Source of the DNA: Chrysaora quinquecirrha
Taxonomy: Eukaryota > Cnidaria > Scyphozoa > Semaeostomeae > Pelagiidae
Direction: 5' to 3'
Assembly (NCBI GenBank): GCA_014526335.1
Contig: JACTAT010000043.1
Span: 83,168-147,167 of the forward strand
Length of the DNA: 64,000 nt
In this document: positions 11,757 through 21,493 of the stretch, piece by piece
Layout: every line of letters starts with the position of its first letter
Position numbering within the stretch: position 1 is the stretch's first letter
Program-made: the position numbers and the translations under genes
Notes under the pieces: model-generated
Databases searched by the model: none
What the model was told of the DNA's origin: nothing
Seen by the model: the letters and a program-made list of their open reading frames with translations, nothing else

Positions 11757-11942
11757 CACATTTTTTTGTATAAGAATAACTTAATTTTTGCAGAGCCTGG
11801 ATTATTCTTAAAATTTTTCCGTGAAAAAATGCAAAGACATACAAATTTGTCTTCATGAAGCTTGAGTCTGGGACTATTCTTAAATCATTCTTCAATTTCA
11901 GTGATTTCGAGCCTAAATATTCGTACCTATAAAAAAAGTGTG
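11757..11942. mobile_element. TA-flanked MITE, family M1, short copy
   Basis: Starts CACATTTTTTTGTATAAGAA and ends CCTATAAAAAAAGTGTG, flanked by TA on both sides. It shares the internal phrase TTATTCTTAAA with the longer copies at 35811-36204 and 40082-40494. TA target duplication and lack of coding capacity point to a Tc1/mariner-mobilised MITE with an internal deletion. Confidence 0.75.
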
Positions 11943-12551
11943 TATTTGAATAGTTTCTCAAGAAGTTTCTTGCAAAATTGCTGTCATGCATATACCTTTA
12001 GTTCACTAGAAATCTCGTACACGTTTGTAAATAGTGAAATGCCTTTCCAAAAAATCATTGCACCTAATGACAGGTACTGAATAGAAGAACGACCCAGCCA
12101 CCAGCCCTCGGCCACCGCCGTGGTTCGAGATTTCAGTGATGAATATAACAGAAAATGGCCTAGGCCATCACTCCCAAAAATCGGACGGAGCGGCGCTTTC
12201 ATTTTTTGTGCTGAAATCTCATCAAAAAAGCTAGAATTTGATATGGAATCTACCCAGGAGTCATTCATACCTGTCTGCAGCATTTTTCCCTGAGAAAATA
12301 TAGGCAGAAAGGGTTCAAGATCACGGATAGTTCAAGACGACAAGCAAATCCAGTGTATCAGTAACACATTTGAAACACCGAGCAAAGCCACGTTGAAGAC
12401 CATTTTTTGCAAGAGACACTTGACAAGATATTTCTTCTCTCGGTCGGAGACACTTTTGATATCTTAAAACCAGTCTAGCTGCCATTCTTGACGCGATTCT
12501 GCAACCCTCTCTCAAAATGGAGTCGCAACTGTCCGTCATTACCGAAGGCCT
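11943..12551. other. no recognised gene; one longer open stretch
   Basis: A plus-strand open stretch at about 12105-12285 has no familiar motif. It could be a decayed exon, but nothing supports a family. Confidence 0.3.
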
Positions 12552-12559
12552 ACAAGATT

Positions 12560-12574
12560 CAGTGTTTCCACTTT
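12560..12574 (+). repeat. hAT left terminal inverted repeat
   Basis: CAGTGTTTCCACTTT, preceded directly by the target duplication ACAAGATT at 12552-12559. AAGGAATTTT-like subterminal repeats follow within about 100 bp. Confidence 0.95.
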
Positions 12575-13077
12575 CAAGGAATTTTCCTCAGATCAAGGAA
12601 TTTTTGACTTCACAAGGAATTTTTTAAGGAATTGCAATATTTAAGGAATTTTTTAGAGAATTTACCGTTTTGTCCAAACTTAAAAAAATTTCCTTGTTCG
12701 TTTTTTCTGATGTGTAAAATATTATACTTCAAAAAAGAAAATTGCACCCATCGCAACACAGATAAAGCGTGTGAGGTGTCAGCGACATCAAAATTGTGAT
12801 ATCATTTTGTTTATAGCGGCCTCTTTAAGAACATGTTGACGGCTTTGCGAGGAAAACAAAAGACTTTTGTCGGATGTTGCATTCCTTTATCTTTAAAGTT
12901 ACCATGAAACAGCCATTAGCGCTTTCGTGTGATGATAATTCAACACAAATTGTAAGGGATACACGTGTTTTTCTTTCTGTTTTTCTTCACATTTTGTTTC
13001 TTTTTGAAATAAATCAAATTGTCTGTTTTGCGGTCGCTCAAAACATCATTTTCGATTGGAGTTGATGTACCGGCACG

Positions 13078-15230
13078 ATGAAGCGAAACTTATTCGATGG
13101 TAAAAGTGCAGCCTTAACTACTGAAAAGAAGAAAAAATACGAGCAGAAATTTCGAGATTCTTGGCTAGAGGATCCACTTTTCAAGTCGTGGATAAAGAAA
13201 GTAAGAAATAAAGATGGCGATTTTCAGCCTATGTGTGAACCCTGTAACTCTAAAATATCTTGCGCCAAAACTTCGCTCTTGAGACACCAGGAGACTAAGA
13301 GTCATAAAGATGCTGTAAGCAGAAGCTCTTCTCTGAAGAAAAGCAACCAGAAGATCGCAAATTTGCTTGGGCCAAGTGACGAAGCAGTAGCTTCAACAGA
13401 GATTAAGATTGCAAGTTTCATTGCAGAAAACAACCTGAGCATTAGTTTATGCGAGGATTTACTAGCGCTAATGAAAAGTATTTGCCCAACTGACTTGAGC
13501 TTGAAGAAAGTATCAATGGGAAAGCAGAAGACCACCAATATCATTCGACAAGTTCTTGGTTTTCAATTTATAAGAGAAGGATGTAAACTGCTGAGTAAGA
13601 ACAAATTCTCCCTCGTGATAGATGAAACCACTGACCGGTCAACGCAGTCCCAGCTGGCCATACTTGGAGTTTTCTTTAACAGGTAGGTTACTTCCCTATA
13701 TCTAATTTTCCTACAGTGGATGAAAAATTAGTATGGCAATAGTGAAATTGAAAATCTAGTATTATATGATTCATTATCATTATTTTTTGCAGTGAAACAT
13801 TCAGCATGAAAAGTGTATTGGTGGACTTGGTGGAAATTCCAGACGGGAAGGCGCAAACTATCACTGACTGCGTTATTCAGAGTCTTGTCGAGAAGCATAT
13901 TCCAATGGAAAATGTAATCGGATTCTGTGCTGACACCTGCAATGTGATGTTTGGGGCACATCATTCAGTTTCAAAACTACTGGTGGAAAAGTATCCTTGG
14001 ATAATGCCTGTGAAATGTTCGTGCCACTCTATTCATCTTTGTGCTTCACATGCCTGCAAAAAACTGCCAAAATCGTTAGAAGATGTGTGCAGGAATATCT
14101 ATTCACACTTTAATGCATCTTCAAAGCGGATGGATGCTTTGAAGGAATTCCAAGAGTTTTTTGGAACAGAAAATCATAGAATGCTGCAAGCGGGGCAGAC
14201 AAGATGGCTTTCAATGAAGCTTTGTGTAGATCGAATCATTGAACAATATGAAGTGCTGACTCAGTACTTTACACTTGCAGTGTTTGAAGACCCGACGCAC
14301 ACAAACGACCTTGTTCTAAAAAGCTTGAAGAACACATTTACTTTGGCATACCTGGAGTTCATGGCACATAACCTTGATCGCCTAACGTCATTTAATCTGC
14401 TGTTTCAGAGTGAGATGCCTTTGCTGCATCAATTGGGGCAAGAGGTCTCAAAACTAGTCAAAGCGATTTGTGCAGACTTCATGAAGCTGGAATATGTGAG
14501 AGCAGCAGATGCATTTAGCATTGACCCAAAAGATACAAAACAGTCGGTCCCGCTAACTAAAATATACATTGGAGTTTTGGCAACTAATACTCTTCAGAGT
14601 ATTATTGCTGATCTTGGAGAAAAGCATAATGATGTCCAGTTGTTTTTTTCTCACTGCAAGGACTTTTTAGTTGAATGCGTTCAGCAGATTCAATCAAGAT
14701 TTGCGAATTGCTCTGATTTCACTTTTCTGAGTTTCTTGAACCCAGAAAAGGCTATTAGCCTCAGCATGCCGTCATTTGCAGAAGTTTACAGACGATTGCC
14801 GTACATGTCTCAGGTAGCTTCTCTGAATGAAGTCGATAAAGAATGGAGAGCCCATGCCCTAAATGCCAACCTTAATGGGCAAATGAAATGCCAAGATTAT
14901 TGGAAGTGCGTAATGGAGGACACTAATAGTGCTGGGGAACATCTTAACAACAACTTATCAAAGGTCCTAGCTGTCCTCTTGTCATTTCCTTTCTCTAATG
15001 CTTCCGTGGAAAGAGTATTTAGTCAGCTCAAGATGATTAAGAATGATCATCGCACTGCACTAAAGCATGAAAGTCTTCTTGCTCTGATGCAGACTAAACT
15101 TTCATTCAAAAACAAGGGGCCGAGTCAAGCTGCCTTGCTAAAACCATCAAAAGAGATGCTTTCCTTCACAGGAGAATGGAGGCAAAAGCAACTGATGCCG
15201 ATACAAAAGAACTTCGGGCAAGGTTTATAA
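13078..15230 (+). CDS. hAT transposase with BED-like zinc finger (680 aa, two exons)
   Basis: Exon 1 is 13078-13682 and exon 2 is 13793-15230. The 110-bp intron has a GTAGGT donor and a TTTTTTGCAG acceptor, and the phase-2 join restores one frame of 680 residues with no stop. A zinc finger near the start (C53, C56, H70, H76) is the expected BED-type DNA-binding domain. The DDE core is visible as VIDETTD (D182), ADTCN (D about 249), a CSCHSIHL segment, QTRW near 338-341, and the C-terminal hAT dimerisation box FSNASVERVFSQLK with its catalytic-type E near 608. The length is typical of an autonomous hAT protein. The closest relatives I recognise by pattern are the KIAA1586/ZNF862-like invertebrate hAT proteins; that placement is inference. 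The enzyme would excise and reinsert the element by recognising its inverted repeats. Confidence 0.95.
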
Positions 15231-15629
15231 AAGAATTGTAGACTTGATAACTATGAATTTAATCAGTTTTCTTGCTTTCTATTATTTCTTTCTCGATTAT
15301 TGATGTTTTGTTATGAAAGAAACCGTTTCCTTTTTTTTCGTTAAATATTCCTTCTTTCACGTGGTAGCTACTAAGTACCTGAAGTAGTCAGGTCTGTGGT
15401 CCCGATGCTTCACTAACGCGCATCTTTTGTAGTTTAGGGAATTTAATTCGCTATTTATAAGCTGCAAATGCTTGATAGTAATTGTTAGAAACTGCAAGAT
15501 GCAATCTAACACGGCATACTTTGGAATAACAGTGACAAGGAAATTCTCAAGGACAACTGAATTTCGGTTTAAGGAATTTTAAGGAATTTTGAAAAATTTT
15601 GACCCTGTTTTAAGGAAATCAAGATTTCA

Positions 15630-15644
15630 AAAGTGGAAACACTG
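15630..15644 (-). repeat. hAT right terminal inverted repeat
   Basis: AAAGTGGAAACACTG, the exact reverse complement of the left end, followed by the second ACAAGATT duplication at 15645-15652. Confidence 0.95.
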
Positions 15645-15844
15645 ACAAGATTTGAGAACAATGGGTAATTAGAATCTAATTTTCGAACATTAATATTGTT
15701 TTCTCCGCAGTCTTTTATCCAAAAACAAAAGAGTATTGTCACGCATAACAATCACGGTATCTGTACGCTGTAGGCAGCCTACCCTGGAACAGCTTTAGCT
15801 GGCCCTGTATTATGCAATTATGCCAAAGTCGAGATTAAATGAGT

Positions 15845-16510
15845 AGAATATTTTTCATGAAGGTCGTTTGAAATTGAAGTTTTGGAGTTTTCTGTTGGAT
15901 ATGAGAAAAGGAAGGAGTATTAAATTTACACAGGAGTAATTTTGCATAAGATAGGATTTTAATTAAGTGCAGACAGGTCATAAACATTTTGTGACATTAT
16001 AGTTTAAGTTGACAGAGCACAGTCAGAGATATATCCATCAGCTCTATGAATACCACTTGCTCACTATGGTATGGTGATAATGATACTGAAGATTTTGATG
16101 ATTATGATGGTGATGATGATGATGGTGATGGTGATGATGATTATGATGATGATAATCAAGATGATTTTGATGACATGATGATGATGATTATAATGATGAT
16201 GATGACTAAGATGATTTTGATGACATGATGAAAATTTTGGTGATGATGATGGTGATGATAATATGATTATGATTAAGATGATGATGATTAAGATAATGAT
16301 GATGATGATGATGATGATGATGATTATTATTATTATGATTGTGGTCAACAAACAATTTTTCAGCTCAGACAAATAGGACAATGGAACCTGTTATTACTTT
16401 CTTGGGTCTCCTTACTCAACACAAAATATCCAAATTTCACCCACAATTTTGTATCTTCAATCAATGATTGTTTTCATTTTTCTAATTATGTTTATTTCAG
16501 AAGACTAGCT
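15845..16510. repeat. repeat body with GAT microsatellite, copy 2
   Basis: Diverged counterpart of 6510-7497: the same lead-in phrases, then a GAT/ATG tract at 16066-16340, then about 170 bp to a foldback element. Frames within the tract are artefacts. Confidence 0.65.
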
Positions 16511-16840
16511 TTTTAACTTTAAGCCTGCTACGCAGGCAGCCAGTTCTTCATAGTACCAGATTAGCCTTGGCAAGACAAGATTCTTCCTTCCAAGAATTCA
16601 TCGCCTTCACGGGAACCATGTGACCTGTCTACCATCGCTGAACTTTCGCCAGAGTCCGGGTTAGTCCTCCATGGCATCCCCTAAACCTCCCCGGACTCTA
16701 GCGAAAGTTCAGCGATGGTAGACAGGTCACATGGTTCCCGTGAAGGCGATGAATTCTTGGAAGGAAGAATCTTGTCTTGCCAAGGCTAATCTGGTACTAT
16801 GGTAAAGCTGGCTGCCTGCGTAGCAGGCTTAAAGTTAAAA
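16511..16840. mobile_element. foldback element, copy 2
   Basis: Palindrome with ends TTTAACTTTAAGCCTGCTAC and GTAGCAGGCTTAAAGTTAAA. The arms carry AGTACCAGATTAGCCTTGG and its inverse, and the centre CTTTCGCCAGAGTCCGGG / CCGGACTCTAGCGAAAG encloses CCATGGCATCCC. Ends and centre match the element at 7498-7847, but the arm segment between them (TTCCAAGAATTCATCGCC and its inverse) is different. It has no coding frame. Confidence 0.85.
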
Positions 16841-17024
16841 AGACGGAGAATGCGTTCAATCTATTATATTGCTACGTTTTCTATCCTGGATCTTTGGGGG
16901 ATCATTTCACAGGGAAGAAAAAAAGGACAGCTAAAAAGGTAAAATATTCCTCCCAACATAAAAACTGGACCAATGAACTGGGCTAAGCAAAACGCCCAGG
17001 AACAGAACTGCAGAGCATTCACCA

Positions 17025-17500
17025 TAACAAGACTGAAGACCATGAATAAATTCGGGAATAAGAAAAATGAACAATAACAAAATTGAGGAACAAGACTAAG
17101 GAATGAATCTGAAGAACATAAATAATTTCAGAACTGAGGAGCATGAAATAAAGGAAGATTGAGGAACAGGACCAACGAATGAGACTGAAGACCATGAATA
17201 TTTATTTCAGAACTAAGTAAGATGAACAATGATAAAATTGCGAAACAGGACCCAGAAAAGGGACTGAAGGCCATGAATAATTTCAGGACTAACAAACATG
17301 AACAATAACAAGATCAAAGAGCCGGACTGAATATTTTTAATAATTTCAGGACTAAAGAATATGAACACTAACAAAATTGAAGAACCGGACAAAGGAACTG
17401 GACTGAAGACCATGAATAATTTTAGTACTAAGGACCAGTGAACAGGAATGAAGACCATGAATAATGTCAGTACTAAAGAACAGACAATAGGAAAGAGGAC
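17025..17500. repeat. degenerate minisatellite, roughly 70-80 bp units
   Basis: GACTGAAGACCATGAATAAT recurs with variation near 17030, 17105, 17181, 17258, 17400 and 17448, interleaved with AACATGAACAATAACAAAAT. Units vary in length. The minus-strand open frame across the array (17213-17644) reads a repetitive hydrophobic peptide and is not credible as a gene. Confidence 0.75.
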
Positions 17501-18040
17501 TGCAGTACACCAACTAATTTGAAACTTAGCAACATCACCTTTCACTAAGGCTATTGGACCAAAAGAGAAAAGAGGACCTTTAGTGGCACTGGGAAACAGG
17601 AACCTGGACTTCTCCCAAGGAAAAAGACTCAAGACAAGAAACAAGGAACTAAGAAGAGATACATATTAGGAACAAGAGTATGGAAAGGAACATGATTGGA
17701 ATGACTTTTCTCAACAACATGAATGCACAGTTCTTTAAGGCAGAGGTTCTTGAGGTGGCGTTTCTTGAGGCAGAGGTTCTTGTGGGGTGGTGGTCAGAGA
17801 TGGGCAAGGGCTAGTCTGTATATACTAAAATGGGAGTAGTTGTGGAAACTGATTTTGTCTTAGCGGTTGTGCCAAAGTTGGCGATGGTATGCTTTCCAAC
17901 CTTGTCTCTGCTCAGCTGACCGTGGGGTAGGCGTGTCATCACCCTTTCGTTTTTTTGCAAACTGCCTTCGCTTTTGGGGTAATTGGGGTTAACTCTTCTT
18001 TGATATGCGTCATTGGTGCCTGTTTGAACAATAGGAGCAC
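17501..18040. other. no recognisable gene
   Basis: Contains a local doublet TTGAGGCAGAGGTTCTTG near 17735 and 17768. The segment directly upstream of the tRNA-like unit (17885-18040) may be the body of a SINE-type repeat, since part of it resembles 5060-5100. Confidence 0.35.
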
Positions 18041-18111
18041 GGCTGTGTAGCCGAGTGGTTATATGCTCGCCTCCTACCCTGCACGGCCAATGTTCAAATC
18101 CTGCCAAAGAA
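18041..18111 (+). ncRNA. tRNA-like unit (A-box and B-box), probable SINE head or pseudo-tRNA
   Basis: TAGCCGAGTGGTT fits a polymerase III A box and GTTCAAATCC, about 35 bases downstream, fits a B box. The T-stem does not pair well and the acceptor arms do not close, so it is unlikely to be a working tRNA. A tRNA-derived SINE or decayed tRNA gene is the reasonable reading. Confidence 0.5.
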
Positions 18112-18121
18112 ATTCTTATGG

Positions 18122-18590
18122 ACTTTTTGTTTTTCTTTGTTTCTAAATAGCCTAAAGAGTCTGTTTGAATATTAAAACATTTCCAAAAATCTCAAATGCT
18201 TGTCATTCTCAATTTCAATTTGATAATGACTTCAGCATTTTTCAATTATAATTGTATTTCCGTTTCAATATATAATCTTGAATTTTCAATGTTTTTTGTT
18301 TTTGTGGTTTTAAATGGTCTAAAAAGCCCGTTTGCATGTTAAACACATTTCCAAAACCTGAAATGCTTTTCATCGTCAATTTCAATTTTAATTGTGACTT
18401 CAATATTTTTCGATTTTAATTGTGTAATTTAAGTTTAATGCTACAGTTCGTTTGTGGTTGATGCTCATTTCCATTTCATTTAATTTTAATCTTAAATTTA
18501 ATCTTGATTTAATTTTGCGTTTTATCTTTATTTTTAATTTTAATTTTAATTTCAATTTCATTTGCTATCTAAATTTTAATTTATTGCAGA
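18122..18590. repeat. 170-bp tandem duplication and T-rich tract
   Basis: The block containing AACATTTCCAAAAATCTCAA and ATTTCAATTTGATAATGACT recurs about 171 bp later in diverged form. It then grades into an AATTTTAATTTTAATTTC simple repeat. No coding content. Confidence 0.7.
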
Positions 18591-18654
18591 AACGATTTGA
18601 ATTTAAGATAAACATAGCAGATTAAGATGGTAGGTTTATTATGAAAACTGAATC

Positions 18655-18904
18655 TTCAAATTGAGTGGTCATGTTACACGACGGACTGGTACTCTTGCCT
18701 AGGACATAATGCACGGAGCAGTTAAAGGAAAAAGATGCAGAGGGCAGTCAAAGAAACACCTGGATGGGAGAGATCGTTGCTTGGACAAAGCATGGTGCAG
18801 CAACCTGTGTCAGACTAGCGAGGGACTGTGAGGGCTGGAGGAGAATTGAATCATCGAAGTGTCCCAATGGCCAGCAGGCTATGGGAGTGACCTGACCTGA
18901 CCTG
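18655..18904 (+). pseudogene. LINE ORF2 C-terminal fragment
   Basis: GHVTRRTGTLA, a stop, then DIMHGAVKGKRCRGQSKK resembles the conserved tail of many LINE ORF2 proteins. After a frameshift the reading continues with IVAWTKHGAATCVRLARDCE and GWRRIESSKCPNGQQAMGV to a stop, again typical. A short CCTGA-type tandem (GACCTGACCTGACCTGA) closes it. It abuts the truncated start of the following LTR, so the two elements met at about 18904. Confidence 0.7.
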
Positions 18905-19244
18905 ATCTTGGTATGTAGGTAATGCGGGATTCCCTGCATTGTTTCAATTGTCTAGAACCTTCTGGTATCCTCATTTATGCTACTTTTAGTATATTACTTA
19001 ATTTTGTTGATGTAATGCTTATGTTGTCCTATATTATTTTTAGACCATAATTTAGAATAAATACCCGTAATTTGTAGTTGAATAGAGGTTATTTTATGGA
19101 TTAAGTACTACGTATAGGTAAGGAAACGTATAGTTCTTGCCAGGACGTATGTAGCCTGTTCAATCGTATAATTTGGTAGACTTGTTAAGTTGGTTACGTT
19201 TTAAAGTCTCATTTTCTGTGTTTGAAAGATTGAGGTCTGTGACA
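18905..19244 (+). mobile_element. 5' LTR of Gypsy element, 5'-truncated
   Basis: Matches 32603-32932 throughout (ATCTTGGTATGT, GGTTATTTTATGGATTAAGT, ACTACGTATAGGTAAGGAAA, TAAAGTCTCATTTTCTGTG, GTGACA at the end). The first roughly 67 bases of the downstream copy are missing here, replaced by the LINE fragment. Several indels separate the two LTRs, so the insertion is not recent. Confidence 0.9.
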
Positions 19245-19250
19245 ACTTAC

Positions 19251-19270
19251 ATTGGTGACAGGAGCGGGAT
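19251..19270 (+). promoter_or_regulatory. putative primer-binding site region of the Gypsy element
   Basis: ATTGGTGACAGGAGCGGGAT follows the LTR after a few bases and has the TGGTGAC-type form of LTR-retrotransposon tRNA primer sites. The tRNA was not identified. Confidence 0.45.
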
Positions 19271-19384
19271 CATAATCGAGAGCAAGACTCGACGGACTCT
19301 GAATTTTTCTGCCACATTATTAAGCTAGGAAGGTATTACAAAGTCGTACAAAATACAGAATTGCTGCTGCAAGCTATACCTCAG

Positions 19385-20110
19385 TTCAGGAAAATATCAG
19401 AGATGTGGTCAGGCCCGAGTGCTTAATTTGTTGGGATGGCGCCACAAATGCTAATAACTGTACACGGGAACAGCAGATAACAGTCGTGCCTGCTAGTCTA
19501 ACCGGAAGAGCTGGACGACTCTTTGGAGATTCCCTGTTGATGTCAGAAACGACTTTGAAGAATTGTCTGGAGGAAACTTTCAACACCGAGGAAAAACGAT
19601 TTTTATCGAGGCAGAAACTAGAAGAGATAAAACAAGGACCCAAAAAATCTGTGGCGGAATTTTCTGAATGAGTGGATAAACTGGTTGTAAAAGGTCGTGA
19701 TGGCTTTGACGATGGTTCATGAAGGGACAGAATCGCATGTGAAAGTTTTATTAAAGGTCTGAGACAAGACATCAAGGAAACAGTATGGGAAAATATCCGA
19801 ATTCATTTTATGAAGCGATCCAGGTAGCAGAGGGCTGTTCTAAATTCAGTTGGAAAGCATTCTAGTGGTATGAATGAAGTTTCCAAAGAACTAACTGGCT
19901 TGATTCAACAGTTTAATACAGAAAGAGGACGAAGCAATCAGGAGATCTGACGTCTGCTGTACAAGAGCTTACAGTGGCTAAACAAAGTGAGACCCCCTAG
20001 AACAGACCTCCTGGACCAGACAGAAGAACCCCTGGTATTGTTACAGATGCAACCAACCCGGACACATGAGAAGAAATTGTCCCAAGAGCAGGCAGCCAGT
20101 ACGCTCAGCC
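19385..20110 (+). pseudogene. Gypsy gag with CCHC zinc knuckle (degenerate)
   Basis: The frame at 19405-19671 (SLTGRAGRLFGDSL, EETFNTEEKRFLSRQKLEEI, KKSVAEFSE) resembles the retrotransposon Gag capsid domain. It continues past a stop as VDKLVVKGRDGF and CESFIKGLRQDIKETVWENI. Near 20035-20090 the reading WYCYRCNQPGHMRRNCPKSR is a classical CCHC nucleocapsid knuckle. Stops and frameshifts interrupt it throughout. Confidence 0.8.
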
Positions 20111-20224
20111 CAAGAACAAGTTTCAAAACTCCAAGGAACCAGTGAACAGAATACAGAGCAGACAACGCCAAAAATTATCCTAATGCCAGAGGGACGGAGA
20201 GATAATTAAAGAGCAGCAAGTCTC

Positions 20225-20965
20225 TCCAAAGTCAGAGCCAGAAATTATTTATTTAGATTTATCTTTAGTGTCTAGACTGGCGAAGGAAGGAATTTGGTCT
20301 AAGGGCAAGTTTAATAATGTTGACGTTGATATTTTTGTGGATACTGGGGCAAAATATAGTTAGAGTGATTTTAGTTTTTGGAAGAAAATTGCATGGGTAA
20401 AAATTTTTTGAGACTCCGCTTTCGCTTGTTGGAGCTGATGGGAAAAGCTTAGTTTTTATTCGAGAAGGGAATGTGTCGCTTTGTATACTAAGAAAATATT
20501 TTGATTTCTGTGTTGCTATTTTTGATAATTTGAAGTTTTGATTTGTTGTTAGGGGATGGGTTTCTGAGGAAAGAAAATTTCGTTATAGAGTATCGAAATC
20601 AAGTGTTCAGAACTGCTGAGGTATGGATCGATTTTGATTCTTTGTTTTCTGAATGTATCGCTACTTTAAATTATGTAGTTGAAGTACCTGTGGGGACTCC
20701 TTTGCGTGTTAAAGCAGATTTATCTGGGAATAATTGTGAGATGATTTTGTTTGGGAAATGCCAGTTTGTGAAGACTGACGAGCGAGTTTTGGTTGCCCCA
20801 ATTGTTGCAATGGATGATAATAATTCTGCTCTACTCGAGCTTGTTAACATGATTCGAAGTAAATTTTCCTTGTATCCTGGCACCAAAGTGATGCATCTGC
20901 AGCCATTTCAGGCAATCGCAGATGATTCAGTTCAGATGATGATTGAAGGAAAGCAGAGCCCATAG
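20225..20965 (+). pseudogene. Gypsy aspartic protease and protease-RT spacer (degenerate)
   Basis: VDVDIFVDTGAKYS near 20320-20365 carries the retropepsin DTGA active-site motif and is followed at once by a stop. The open frame 20543-20965 (140 codons) continues the polyprotein toward the reverse transcriptase and contains VEVPVGTPLRVKADLSG, plausible for the linker region. It is not recognised as a catalytic domain. Confidence 0.7.
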
Positions 20966-20985
20966 AAGATTTCGAAGTTCACTAA

Positions 20986-21493
20986 TTGTCAGGAGAAGAG
21001 CAAAAAGAACTACTCAGAGTTTTGAGAAAACGTCACATTTGGCCGACATTGGAGAAGTTGAGAACAACTCGCCTTGTAGAACACTCAATAGATGTGCAAG
21101 GAGCCCAGCCTACCCGACAAAGACCATACCGTGTTCCAGAAATAAAGAGGCAGATCACTGCTCAAGAGGTAAAGAAGACGCTGCTTTCAAAGTTTATTCA
21201 TCCTTCTGCAAGTCCGTGTAGCAGTCCAGTCGTACTTATCAAAAGACCCAACGGGGAGTATCGTTTCTGCATGAACAACAGACAACTGAATCCTGTGAGC
21301 AAGAAGGACGCATATGCTCCACCAAGAATCGATGAAACCTTGGATGCTCTTGGCAACGCAACTATTTTCACAACACTCGACTTAACAGCCTGGGTTTTGG
21401 CAGATTCTAGTAAGGCAAGAAGACCAGGAGAAGACAGCGCTTGCCACACACAATGGCTATTATTCATTCAATGTGATGCTATTTGGATGAGCA
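20986..21493 (+). pseudogene. Gypsy reverse transcriptase, N-terminal part
   Basis: The frame reads VEHSIDVQGAQPTRQRPYRV, PSASPCSSPVVLIKRPNGEY, RFCMNNRQLNPVSKKDAYA and TIFTTLDLTA, the fingers and first palm motifs of Ty3/Gypsy reverse transcriptase. The expected continuation is cut at about 21493, where a minus-strand LINE begins. The missing half resumes at 23601. Confidence 0.9.

Larger units (their letters stand above)
12560..15644 (+). mobile_element. complete hAT-superfamily DNA transposon (3,085 bp)
   Basis: Both ends carry the same 15-bp terminal inverted repeat (CAGTGTTTCCACTTT at 12560-12574 and its reverse complement at 15630-15644). The element is flanked by a perfect 8-bp duplication ACAAGATT at 12552-12559 and 15645-15652; 8-bp duplications are the hallmark of hAT insertion. 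Subterminal AAGGAATTTT phrases recur inside both ends and are plausible transposase binding sites. The single gene inside is a spliced, uninterrupted transposase. Perfect duplications plus an open gene suggest a recent insertion and possible autonomy. Confidence 0.96.

Noticed and set aside
18748..18939. Minus-strand frame of 63 codons
   Set aside because: It is antisense to the LINE ORF2 C-terminal relic on plus, which explains the sequence better.
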